From Deltaproteobacteria bacterium (lineage in GTDB: Bacteria; Desulfobacterota; Syntrophobacteria; Syntrophobacterales; Syntrophobacteraceae): 64,000 nt of DNA. The position numbers and the translations under genes were made by a program. The notes under the pieces were generated by a model. It searched no databases and had not been told where the DNA came from. It saw only the letters and a list, made by a program, of their open reading frames with translations. The stretch spans positions 1-64,000 of the forward strand of contig JAJYDE010000006.1 in NCBI GenBank assembly GCA_021777755.1. Direction: 5' to 3'. Below, one piece after another: positions 43,427 through 51,721 of the stretch; the stretch's first letter is position 1; each line of letters opens with the position of its first letter.

Positions 43427-44211
43427 AAAACCCCTTTTTGCCGGAAAAGATGCGGATCCTGGAGGTCATCGGGGAAACCGCGATCGATTCCACCTTTGTG
43501 CTGGCCCTGGACAGAGCGGTAAAGCCGGGGCAGTTTTTCGAGTTTTCCGTCCCGGGGGTTGGTGAGGCGCCCATTTCCGTAAGTGATTTCGAAGAGGGCA
43601 GGCTTTTTGTGACCATTCGAAAGGTGGGGCGTCTGACAGACGGGTTGTTCGCCCTCGGACCGGGCGATTATCTTTTTGCCCGCGGCCCCTACGGGAACGG
43701 CTTCGACTACGGAGACTATCTGGGCTCGGATCTCAAGGTCATTGCCGGCGGAACGGGCCTTGCGCCGGTAAAGAAGGTGATAAAAAACTTTATCGGAAGC
43801 GATAAGGTTTCCAGCCTGGAGGTGCTCCTGGGGTTCAAGACTCCCGAAGACATTCTCTACCGGGATGAGGTGGGGAGGTGGGTCGATTCCGGAGTGGCGA
43901 CCCTTACGGTGGACAAAGGCGCCGATGGTTGGAGCGGCAATACGGGCCTTATCACGGGATATCTCAAAAACCTCGATCTCGGCAATCGCGACAACTGCAA
44001 GTTCATCGTGGTGGGACCGCCCATCATGATCAAATTCGTAACGGTGGAACTTTTGTTGATGGGAATTTGCGAAAACAACATCCGGGTTTCCCTTGAGCGT
44101 AAGATGAGCTGCGGCATAGGAAAGTGCGGTCACTGCAAGATCGATGAGACCTACGTCTGTCTTGAGGGGCCGGTGTTCAGTTACGCCAAGGCCAGGAGGC
44201 TTCTGGACTGA
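43423..44211 (+). CDS. asrB: Anaerobic sulfite reductase subunit B
   Basis: 262 residues. Ferredoxin-NADP reductase-like FAD/NAD domain: GQFFEFSVPGVGEAPISVSDF binds flavin, GTGLAPVKKVI and GFKTPEDILY bind the nucleotide. The C-terminal [2Fe-2S] or dihydroorotate-type cluster motif is CGIGKCGHCKIDETYVC. It passes electrons from NAD(P)H to AsrC through AsrA. It overlaps asrA by 4 bases; asrC starts at its last base. Confidence 0.94.
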   Translation: MKNPFLPEKMRILEVIGETAIDSTFVLALDRAVKPGQFFEFSVPGVGEAPISVSDFEEGRLFVTIRKVGRLTDGLFALGPGDYLFARGPYGNGFDYGDYLGSDLKVIAGGTGLAPVKKVIKNFIGSDKVSSLEVLLGFKTPEDILYRDEVGRWVDSGVATLTVDKGADGWSGNTGLITGYLKNLDLGNRDNCKFIVVGPPIMIKFVTVELLLMGICENNIRVSLERKMSCGIGKCGHCKIDETYVCLEGPVFSYAKARRLLD

Positions 44212-45188
44212 TGAGTATCGACACAAGAAAAGCAATAAAAAACGCCTACCGGATAACCTGTGTGCGGGGAAAAACCGCGCTTCGCATCCGTGTGCCGGGC
44301 GGACACATCGAGACCCGGTTTTTCCCGCTGATAGACGAAATCGCTTCGAAATACGGTGACGGAACCGCCCATATGACCACGCGGCAGGGATTCGAACTGC
44401 CGGGGATCGACTTCGACATGATTCCGGAAATAAACAAAAAGATACGCCCCTTGATCGAAGCGCTGGGGCTCGCCGTGGATGTGGGCGACGGGGGATATCC
44501 GGCCGCGGGCACCCGAAATATCTGCGCCTGTATCGGCAGCCGGGTCTGCACTTTCGCAAACGATGACACCACGGCCATGGCGCGGGAAATCGAACGGATG
44601 GTCTATCCGAACAACTTCCATTTCAAGATCGCGGTAACGGGATGTCCCAACGACTGCATAAAGGCGATAATGCACGACTTCGGCATCATCTGCACGGTTG
44701 AGCCGGTCTACGATCCGTCGCGCTGCATAAGCTGCGGGGCCTGCGTGGAAAACTGCGCAAAGGCGGTGACCGGGGCGCTTGCCATGAAGGATTTTTCGGT
44801 GGTGCGAAACCATGATATATGTATCGGATGCGGTGAGTGCATCCGCAAATGTCCGACCGAGGCTATGACGAGATCGGCGCAAAAATCCTACCGGCTGGTC
44901 GTTATGGGCAGAACGGGCAGGAAGAACCCGCGGATTGCGGAAACGTTCATCAAATGGGCCGACAGGGAGTTGATCCTGGGAGTCGTTCGAAACGCCTACG
45001 ACTATGTCGAACGCCACATTGACCGCGGCCTCGACAAGGAGCATGTGGGATACATTGTGGACCGCACGGGCTACCGCGTTTTCCGGGAGGAAGTACTGCG
45101 GAACGTAAGGTTGAATGAAAGGGCCGTCGTGGCCGAAAATATCTCCTGGGGCGGGTATCGTTACACAAACGATGCGGGTTTGCGCTAA
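44211..45188 (+). CDS. asrC: Anaerobic sulfite reductase subunit C (siroheme sulfite reductase)
   Basis: 325 residues. Catalytic subunit reducing sulfite to sulfide with six electrons. The siroheme-[4Fe-4S] motif is split as CIGSRVC (C-x5-C, about 103-109) and GCPNDC (C-x3-C, about 145). Two ferredoxin-type motifs follow, CISCGACVENC and CIGCGECIRKC. The assignment to AsrC rather than to assimilatory or DsrAB-type reductase rests on the short length, the internal ferredoxin and the asrAB neighbours. Co-transcribed by overlap with asrB. Confidence 0.94.
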   Translation: MSIDTRKAIKNAYRITCVRGKTALRIRVPGGHIETRFFPLIDEIASKYGDGTAHMTTRQGFELPGIDFDMIPEINKKIRPLIEALGLAVDVGDGGYPAAGTRNICACIGSRVCTFANDDTTAMAREIERMVYPNNFHFKIAVTGCPNDCIKAIMHDFGIICTVEPVYDPSRCISCGACVENCAKAVTGALAMKDFSVVRNHDICIGCGECIRKCPTEAMTRSAQKSYRLVVMGRTGRKNPRIAETFIKWADRELILGVVRNAYDYVERHIDRGLDKEHVGYIVDRTGYRVFREEVLRNVRLNERAVVAENISWGGYRYTNDAGLR

Positions 45189-45259
45189 TGGTCTGAAAAG
45201 CCGCGAATATGGCTCGCCTTGGGATAGTCTGATTCAGCCATTTTGTTCGGGGAGGGGCA

Positions 45260-45712
45260 ATGAAGATCTGCTTGAGCGGCTTTCTGATGCTGATTTTGTG
45301 CTGTTTTTCATTTTCGCCGTCCGTTTTGGCGGCTTTCGATCTGCCCGGGGATTATTACCTGGCCTCCGATTGGAAAATGGCTGTTGCTCAGGCCCAGTCG
45401 GATCATCTTCCCATCGCTTTTCTTCTCTCGGACAGGTATACGACATGCCCGCTTTGCAGCGCGGCCAGCAAGGATGTGCTAAACGCACTGGAAGGCCACG
45501 CGGTGATTGTTTACGTGGAAAGCACCGACCTGCCCGTTCTGCCTCCTCTGGTCGCAAAGGCGATAAATTCGCCTGAATCGGGCAAGCTTATTCCCATAAC
45601 CGCCATAACGGACAGCGAATGCGGCAGGGTACTGGTCGTAATTCCCTACATCCGCGACCCCGGGCAAAGAATGGCCGAGATCACAAAGGCGGTCGCGGAG
45701 CTGCCCCACTGA
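45260..45712 (+). CDS. Exported thioredoxin-like protein with CPLC motif
   Basis: 150 residues with a signal peptide (residues 1 to about 24, VLAAFD). A strand, then SDRYTTCPLCSAASKDVL gives a CxxC redox site (CPLC) at the N-terminal end of a helix, as in thioredoxin-fold proteins. The rest is beta-alpha compatible (HAVIVYVESTDLPV). It may reduce or bind a thiol in the periplasm. GGGGAGGGG stands 3 bases before the ATG. It lies 71 bases after asrC in the same direction, so it may be part of the asr transcript. No closer homolog was recognised. Confidence 0.75.
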   Translation: MKICLSGFLMLILCCFSFSPSVLAAFDLPGDYYLASDWKMAVAQAQSDHLPIAFLLSDRYTTCPLCSAASKDVLNALEGHAVIVYVESTDLPVLPPLVAKAINSPESGKLIPITAITDSECGRVLVVIPYIRDPGQRMAEITKAVAELPH

Positions 45713-45952
45713 GCCCCCCGGGCTTAAAACCACCGGGTTGATTACTTTTCGCAGCTCTCCCCATGGCCCGGCGGGACGGATCCCTCACGATCGGCCAGCG
45801 CGTCGAAGACGGCAAGCTGGAGATGTTTCCAGCGGATGGCCAACCACGAGCCCGCCTGCCCCCCCCCCCGGCCTGTATGACCGCCGAAGCGACCGGGTCT
45901 CGCTCGATAAAGTCGAGCGCGCGGCAAACAACATTGTTGATGTTTCAAATCT

Positions 45953-46030
45953 CTCAAGGCCGGCGACGTGCTGATGGTCTGGAAACTTGACCGGCTGGGC
46001 CAGGTCTTTGCGCGCCTCAGCCAGGTCGCG
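45953..46030 (+). pseudogene. Serine recombinase (resolvase/invertase) fragment
   Basis: The plus frame reads LKAGDVLMVWKLDRLGQVFARL, the conserved strand-helix of serine recombinases (GDxLxVxKLDRLGR). Only about 26 residues are readable; the preceding region and the C-terminal HTH are missing, and the frame breaks upstream. It is a remnant of a mobile element next to the defence island. Confidence 0.6.
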
Positions 46031-46205
46031 TCGATCGTAAATCCAGCGAGGCTCCTGAAGACAATCGCTTTACAGAGCCTTAGCGGCCATGAATCCTTGC
46101 CATTCACACAGCGGTAACCAGGCCAGGTTTGAAGGTTGTGGGGGTAGGAATGCGAGGTCAAAAGAAAATGACTCCCGATCCCGGTACCCTCCCAAACCCC
46201 GTTTT

Positions 46206-46218
46206 ATACAGACTGTAT
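46206..46218. promoter_or_regulatory. Operator-like palindrome upstream of hsdM
   Basis: ATACAG-A-CTGTAT, perfect, 65 bases before hsdM, in an AT-rich stretch that probably holds the operon promoter. No matching regulator gene is present in the window. Confidence 0.4.
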
Positions 46219-46282
46219 CCTTGTTAACGCTGGCCATAATTGCAACAACGGACTAATTTAGGGGAAATGACTGGAGTATTTC

Positions 46283-48367
46283 ATGGCACGAAGTGCAAAG
46301 ACAAAGGAACTTGCCAATTTTATATGGAGCGTGGCGGATTTGCTGCGTGGCGACTACAAGCAGGCCGATTATGGCAAGGTGATATTGCCGTTTACGGTAT
46401 TGCGCCGCCTGGACTGCGTGCTGGAGCCAACCAAACAAAAAGTGCTCGATTTTATTGAAAACAAGGCAAAGGCGATGAAGCTGAAAAACCTTGAGCCCGT
46501 TTTGAATAAAATCGCGGGGCTGTCGTTCCACAACACCAGCAAGTACACCTTTCAAAAACTTAAGGAAGAGCCCAACAATGTTGCCGCCAACCTGAAGAGC
46601 TTTATTAACGGTTTTTCCGCCAATGGCCTGGAAATAATCGAATATTTCAATTTTGGCGAGCATATTACGCGCCTCGATGAAGCCAACCTGCTTTTTATGG
46701 TGCTCAAGCGTTTCGCCGCAATGGATTTGCACCCGCAAGCCGTATCCCCGATGGAAATGGGTTATGTTTTCGAGGAGCTGATCCGAAAATTCTCGGAGCT
46801 TTCCAACGAAACCGCGGGAGAGCATTTCACGCCACGGGAAGTCATCAAGCTAATGGTAAATGTCCTGTTTCTCAACGATCGGGACATGCTTACGAAGAAG
46901 GGCATCGTCAAAACGATCTACGACCCGGCCTGCGGGACCGGGGGCATGCTGTCGGTAGCCGAAGAGTACATCAAAGAGCTCAATCCGGATGCCAAACCAG
47001 TCGTCTTCGGTCAGGAGATCAACCCGGAATCGTATGCCATCTGCAAATCCGACATGCTCATCAAGGGGCAGGACGTCAGTAATATCAAGTTCGGCAATTC
47101 GTTCACCATCGATGGCCTGGAAGGGGAACAATTCGATTATATGCTCTCCAATCCCCCTTTTGGCGTCGAGTGGAAAAAGGTCCAGACCCACATTGAAAAG
47201 GAACACGCGGTCAAAGGTTACGCGGGCCGTTTCGGCGCCGGGCTTCCACGCATTTCGGACGGGTCCTTTCTGTTTCTTCAGCACATGATTTCCAAGATGC
47301 AGGAGGTAAACGGGGGGTCGCGCATCGGTATCGTGTTTAACGGTTCGCCTCTGTTTTCCGGCGGAGCGGGCAGCGGCGAGAGCAATATCCGCAAATGGAT
47401 CATCGAAAACGACATGCTCGAAGCGATCATCGCCATGCCCGACCAGCTATTTTACAATACCGGCATTTTTACCTACGTCTGGGTCCTTACGAATCGCAAG
47501 ACAGCGAAGCGCAAAGGCCGTGTCCAGTTGATCAATGCCGTATCCGAGCGGTTTTACCAGAAAATGAGCCGCAGCCTGGGCAACAAGCGAAACGAAATCA
47601 GCGACGGGGAGGATGGTAAACCGGATCAGATCGGGGAGATCACCCGAATATATGGCGACTTCAAACACAACGACACCCGAAAAGTCATAACAAACGGCAA
47701 TGTGGAAGATGTTATTGTCAGCAAGATTTTCGATAACGACGATTTCGGGTATTGGCGAATAACCGTTGAACGACCCTTGAGACTCAACTTTCAGGCTAAC
47801 GCGGAACGCATCGGACGGCTTGACGACGAAACCGTCTTTGCCAATCTTGCCCGATCCAAAAGGAAAGATGCCGCCGGCCAAGAGGAAATGGAAGCCGGCC
47901 GGCGGCTTCAAGCCGGCATCAAAACCATGCTGCGAACCCTTGGCGGTGGAAAGTGTTACAAAAATCGCGACGGATTCGATGCCGATCTCTATGCCGCCAT
48001 CAGAAGGAGCGGGTGCAAAATTTCCGCACCGCTGAAAAATGCGATTATGAAGGCCCTGTCCGAACGGGATGAAACGGCCGATATCTGTAAGGACGGCAAA
48101 GGCAGTCCTGAGCCCGACACCGCTTTGCGGGATTATGAAAATATTCCCTTGAAGGAGGACATTTCAGAATACTTTGAACGTGAGGTCCGCCCCCATGTCC
48201 CGGATGCCTGGATCGATGAAAGCAAGACCGTGAAGGGGTATGAAATCAGCTTTACGCGGTACTTTTACAAGTATAAGCCGCTACGCTCCCTGGCCGAGAT
48301 CCGTGCCGATATCCTGGCTCTCGAAAAGGAAACGGAGGGGATGATTCATGAGGTGCTCAACGGATGA
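46283..48367 (+). CDS. hsdM: Type I restriction-modification system methyltransferase subunit HsdM
   Basis: 694 residues. N6-adenine methyltransferase forming the M2S core. N-terminal HsdM_N domain (about 1-150), SAM motif I DPACGTGGMLSVAEEY, the catalytic NPPFGVEW (about residue 290), and LFSGGAGSGESNIRKWI. The C-terminal extension (about 500-694) is long and charged. GGAG lies 8 bases before the ATG. The stop overlaps the rhuM start by 4 bases. Confidence 0.95.
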   Translation: MARSAKTKELANFIWSVADLLRGDYKQADYGKVILPFTVLRRLDCVLEPTKQKVLDFIENKAKAMKLKNLEPVLNKIAGLSFHNTSKYTFQKLKEEPNNVAANLKSFINGFSANGLEIIEYFNFGEHITRLDEANLLFMVLKRFAAMDLHPQAVSPMEMGYVFEELIRKFSELSNETAGEHFTPREVIKLMVNVLFLNDRDMLTKKGIVKTIYDPACGTGGMLSVAEEYIKELNPDAKPVVFGQEINPESYAICKSDMLIKGQDVSNIKFGNSFTIDGLEGEQFDYMLSNPPFGVEWKKVQTHIEKEHAVKGYAGRFGAGLPRISDGSFLFLQHMISKMQEVNGGSRIGIVFNGSPLFSGGAGSGESNIRKWIIENDMLEAIIAMPDQLFYNTGIFTYVWVLTNRKTAKRKGRVQLINAVSERFYQKMSRSLGNKRNEISDGEDGKPDQIGEITRIYGDFKHNDTRKVITNGNVEDVIVSKIFDNDDFGYWRITVERPLRLNFQANAERIGRLDDETVFANLARSKRKDAAGQEEMEAGRRLQAGIKTMLRTLGGGKCYKNRDGFDADLYAAIRRSGCKISAPLKNAIMKALSERDETADICKDGKGSPEPDTALRDYENIPLKEDISEYFEREVRPHVPDAWIDESKTVKGYEISFTRYFYKYKPLRSLAEIRADILALEKETEGMIHEVLNG

Positions 48368-49398
48368 GCGATCGACCTGAATCCAGTGGCTCACAGATCG
48401 TCATCTATCAGACCGAGGGCGGCAACACCCGCCTGGAGGTGAGGCTGGAACAGGAAACCGTCTGGCTGACTCAAAAAATGATGGCGGAATTGTTTCAGGT
48501 GTCCGTACCCACCATCAATGAGCATGTCAAAAATATCTACAAAGAAATGGAACTCATTCCGGAGGCAACTATTCGGAAATTCCGAATAGTTCAAACAGAA
48601 GGGCGGCGCACCATCGGCCGCAGGGTGGATTTCTACAATCTCGACATGATCATCTCCGTGGGATACCGCGTCAAGAGCCATATCGCCACCCGCTTTCGCC
48701 AATGGGCCACTCAACAGCTCAGGGAGTATATCGTCAAAGGGTTTGTGCTGGATGATGAAAGGCTGAAAAATCCCGATCAGCCCTTTGATTATTTTGATGA
48801 GCTTCTGCGCCGCATTCAGGACATCCGCACGTCCGAAAAGCGGTTCTATCAGAAGATCACCGATATCTACGCGACCAGCGTCGATTACGACCCCACTCTG
48901 CCCATCAGTATAGATTTCTTCAAAACCGTGCAAAACAAGCTTCATTGGGCCATCACCGGAAAGACCGCCGCCGAGATCGTTCATGAGCGCGCGGACAGCG
49001 AAAAGCCCAACATGGGCCTAACCAATTGGCGGGGCGTAAAGGTTCGTAAGGCCGATGTCGTTATAGCGAAAAACTTTCTCGATGAGGGCGAGCTGAGGGC
49101 GCTCAACAACCTGGTGGAGCAGTATCTCATCTTTGCCGAAGGCCAGGCCATGCGCCGCATTCCCATGCAAATGAAGGACTGGATCAAAAAGCTCGATGGT
49201 TTTTTGACCCTGAACGATCGCAACATCCTGGACCATGCCGGTAAGATTTCCCACCAGGTGGCCAAAGAACTGGCCGAAGCCGAGTACGACAAATTCCACG
49301 AACAACGGCTTCAGATTGAGGCCCGCAAGGCGGATGAGGGTCATTTTCAGCTACTGACGGAAAAGCTGAAAAAGAAGGGGAAGGATTTTACGAAATGA
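48364..49398 (+). CDS. rhuM: RhuM-family protein
   Basis: 344 residues. RhuM, named as a Salmonella pathogenicity-island gene, has an N-terminal KilA-N/DNA-binding-like segment: VWLTQKMMAELFQVSVPTINEHVKNIYKE reads as a helix-turn-helix, followed by family motif RRVDFYNLDMIISVGYRVKS, and a C-terminal helical part. RhuM genes are often found inside type I restriction operons; the molecular role is unknown. It overlaps hsdM and hsdS by 4 bases on either side, so it is part of the operon. An unusual 25-base perfect palindrome lies within it (48567-48591). Confidence 0.93.
   Translation: MSDRPESSGSQIVIYQTEGGNTRLEVRLEQETVWLTQKMMAELFQVSVPTINEHVKNIYKEMELIPEATIRKFRIVQTEGRRTIGRRVDFYNLDMIISVGYRVKSHIATRFRQWATQQLREYIVKGFVLDDERLKNPDQPFDYFDELLRRIQDIRTSEKRFYQKITDIYATSVDYDPTLPISIDFFKTVQNKLHWAITGKTAAEIVHERADSEKPNMGLTNWRGVKVRKADVVIAKNFLDEGELRALNNLVEQYLIFAEGQAMRRIPMQMKDWIKKLDGFLTLNDRNILDHAGKISHQVAKELAEAEYDKFHEQRLQIEARKADEGHFQLLTEKLKKKGKDFTK
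48567..48591. repeat. 25-base perfect palindrome inside rhuM
   Basis: Arms of 12 bases (AACTATTCGGAA and its complement) around one central A; every arm base pairs. It codes part of the conserved PEATIRKFRIVQ region of RhuM, so codon choice creates it. It could be a protein-binding site or be due to coding constraint. Confidence 0.85.
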
Positions 49399-50732
49399 AG
49401 CCTTATCCGAAATATAGGGATTCCGGGGTGGAGTGGATCGGGGAAGTGCCGGAGGGGTGGGGGGTCAAGAGAATGAAATACCTTACCACTAAGGTTGGTA
49501 GTGGTATAACGCCGAAAGGCGGGGCCTCCGTTTATCAAAACAGTGGGATAGCATTAATAAGAAGCCAAAATATTCACTTTGATGGCTTGAGAATGGATAA
49601 TGTGGCCTACATTTCTGAAGAAATTCACGCGAGTATGAGCGCTAGCAAGGTTAGACCTTTAGATGTTCTACTAAATATAACTGGAGCTTCTATCGGCAGA
49701 TGTTCCATGGTTCCAGAGACATTTATGGAAGCAAATGTTAATCAGCACGTATGTATCATTAGACCCAACGAAAATATTTCTTCTACGTTTTTACATGCTT
49801 ATCTTTCTTCTGACAAAGGACAATTGCAGATCTTTCTGGTAGAGAATGGAATATCAAGGGAAGGATTAAATTTTGAGCAACTCAAAATGTTTGACGTAGT
49901 CGTACCACCTAATGATGACCAATTCGCCATCTCCGCCTATCTCGACCGCAAAACCGCCCAAATCGACGACCTGATTGTTAAGAAAAGCCGCTCGATTGAA
50001 CTGCTCAAGGAAGAACGCGCGGCGGTGATCAATCAGGCCGTAACCAAAGGGCTTGATCCATCTGTGAAAATGAAAGATTCGGGGGTGGAGTGGATTGGGG
50101 AGATGCCGGACGAATGGGAAAGAATACGTTTAAAATGGATCGTAAAGGAAAAGCTCAAATATGGGGCTAATGAATATTCTGAGCTAATTGACTCTAACTT
50201 TCCAAGATATATTCGAATTACTGATTTTGACGAAAATGGACTATTAAGGAATGATACATTCAAATCTTTGGAACCCAATATTGCAAGGAGTTATTTATTA
50301 AGTGACGGTGATATTTTATTTGCTCGCAGTGGTGCAACCGTAGGTAAAACATTTCAATTCATGAATTATGAAGGCAAGGCATGTTTTGCAGGATACTTGA
50401 TAAAGGCAAGTCCAAATGAAACGATGATTACTTCTGATTTTCTGTATTTTTATACAAAATCTAGCGCCTTTGAAAACTGGAAAAATAGCATGTTTGTTCT
50501 AGCTACCATTCAGAATATAGGCGCTGATAAATATCAGAATCTGGAGGTCCCATTACCATCGGTTGAAGAACAAATTGCAATTGTTAGGTACCTCAGCCAG
50601 ATAACCTCAAGCGTCGACCAGACTATCGCCAAGACCGAAAACCAAATCAAACTTCTCCAAGAATATCGCACCGCCCTGATCTCTGAAGTGGTCACAGGAA
50701 AGGTCGATGTGCGGCGGGAGGGTTCCGCATGA
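49395..50732 (+). CDS. hsdS: Type I restriction specificity subunit HsdS
   Basis: 445 residues with two target recognition domains separated by conserved helices. Each half starts with YRDSGVEWIGEVPEGW / MKDSGVEWIGEMPDEW and ends with a repeated-type helix region (FAISAYLDRKTAQIDDLI; IAIVRYLSQITSSVDQTI), the family's internal repeat. The target domains (about 49480-49910 and 50110-50560) are clearly AT-richer than the rest of the operon, as usual for shuffled recognition domains. It overlaps rhuM and the next gene by 4 bases. Recognition sequence unknown. Confidence 0.94.
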   Translation: MKPYPKYRDSGVEWIGEVPEGWGVKRMKYLTTKVGSGITPKGGASVYQNSGIALIRSQNIHFDGLRMDNVAYISEEIHASMSASKVRPLDVLLNITGASIGRCSMVPETFMEANVNQHVCIIRPNENISSTFLHAYLSSDKGQLQIFLVENGISREGLNFEQLKMFDVVVPPNDDQFAISAYLDRKTAQIDDLIVKKSRSIELLKEERAAVINQAVTKGLDPSVKMKDSGVEWIGEMPDEWERIRLKWIVKEKLKYGANEYSELIDSNFPRYIRITDFDENGLLRNDTFKSLEPNIARSYLLSDGDILFARSGATVGKTFQFMNYEGKACFAGYLIKASPNETMITSDFLYFYTKSSAFENWKNSMFVLATIQNIGADKYQNLEVPLPSVEEQIAIVRYLSQITSSVDQTIAKTENQIKLLQEYRTALISEVVTGKVDVRREGSA

Positions 50733-51721
50733 CACTCTGTATGGCCTGGATCAGGAAATATGGCCAGAAGGAAGAGTTGGTGATGGCCACGGACAGCAGG
50801 CTCACCGGCGGTGAAAGCTGGGACAGCGGAGTCAAGCTGTTTGAGCTGTCCCGGCTGGACTGCCTCCTTTGTTTTGCAGGGGCCACATCCAGGGCGTACC
50901 CCCTGATCCTCAATTGCATTTCTTCCATCAAATTCGACGGAAATCTCGCCAGTCCGCACACCGATATCCATGACGTGCTGGAATATCTGATCGATCTATT
51001 CTCAACGCTGGTCGGTGAAATCAATGAAGCCATCGGCAATGTCGACGAGGTGCGAGGGGAAGCCCAGTTTCTTTTCGGCGGCTGGAGTTGGAGAAAACAA
51101 CAATTTTGCATCTGGCGACTCTATTATGCTCCGGTATTGAAAGGGTTCACCCATGAATCTGTCAACACGGGCGATGCCAGGGTATTCACCTTCATGGGCG
51201 ATCACACCGAGGAGGCGAAAGCAGGGCTTGAAGCTCAACTGCGGGATGCCGGCAAGATCCTTTCGGGCACTCTGGACATGGAACCGCTGCAGGTTCTGGC
51301 TCAAATGTCCCGGGATACCGATAATTACCGCCCCATCGGCGGGGCCATCCAGATCGCCAAAGTCTACCAGTCCGGCTCCAGTGAGTTTTTTGGCGTCATG
51401 TGGCCGTCGGTCGGGGGTACGCCGACATTCCTGGGCCGTCAACTCTCCGAACATGACATGCCGCCTGTTCGTTTCTACGATCCCGATCTGGCAACGATCC
51501 TGAATGATACACTGCCGGGAAACCTGAAGGAGATAGATAAAGAACTCTACGGTGATGAATATGAATTCATGGTGAAGTGCTACCCCGAAAATCGCCTCAA
51601 GGCCGACATGTCCAACAGGGACCAAAAGAAGTTGCGAAACGTAATTCGATCGGCGGCCTATAGAAAGTATTGCAGCGATCAGCTTGTGGCCCGGGAGTCG
51701 CCCGATGAGCAGTCCAGTTAA
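50729..51721 (+). CDS. Proteasome/HslV-like Ntn-hydrolase-fold protein inside the type I operon
   Basis: 330 residues. The N-terminus is Met-Thr, so methionine removal would expose Thr1 as in self-activated proteasome-type hydrolases. Next comes LVMATDSRLTGG (equivalent of beta-subunit AADSR, Asp17), then SGVKLFEL (possible Lys33), and LLCFAGATSRAYPLI, which matches the GFAGxTADA motif of HslV and proteasome beta subunits. The remaining 250 residues are unfamiliar and include a Trp-rich segment (FGGWSWRKQQFCIW) and a Pro/Gly segment (GVMWPSVGGTPTFLG). The family is usually 170-250 residues. It overlaps hsdS by 4 bases and hsdR by 17, so it is made with the restriction enzyme. Peptidase activity and its purpose are inference. 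Confidence 0.6.
   Translation: MTLCMAWIRKYGQKEELVMATDSRLTGGESWDSGVKLFELSRLDCLLCFAGATSRAYPLILNCISSIKFDGNLASPHTDIHDVLEYLIDLFSTLVGEINEAIGNVDEVRGEAQFLFGGWSWRKQQFCIWRLYYAPVLKGFTHESVNTGDARVFTFMGDHTEEAKAGLEAQLRDAGKILSGTLDMEPLQVLAQMSRDTDNYRPIGGAIQIAKVYQSGSSEFFGVMWPSVGGTPTFLGRQLSEHDMPPVRFYDPDLATILNDTLPGNLKEIDKELYGDEYEFMVKCYPENRLKADMSNRDQKKLRNVIRSAAYRKYCSDQLVARESPDEQSS

Larger units (their letters stand above)
45713..46282. other. Degenerate spacer before the restriction operon
   Basis: About 570 bases of mosaic sequence. It holds an 11-C homopolymer (45859-45869), a resolvase relic (45953-46030), and an operator-like palindrome (46206-46218). It has no intact gene, and looks like the boundary scar of the horizontally acquired island that starts at hsdM. 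Confidence 0.55.
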
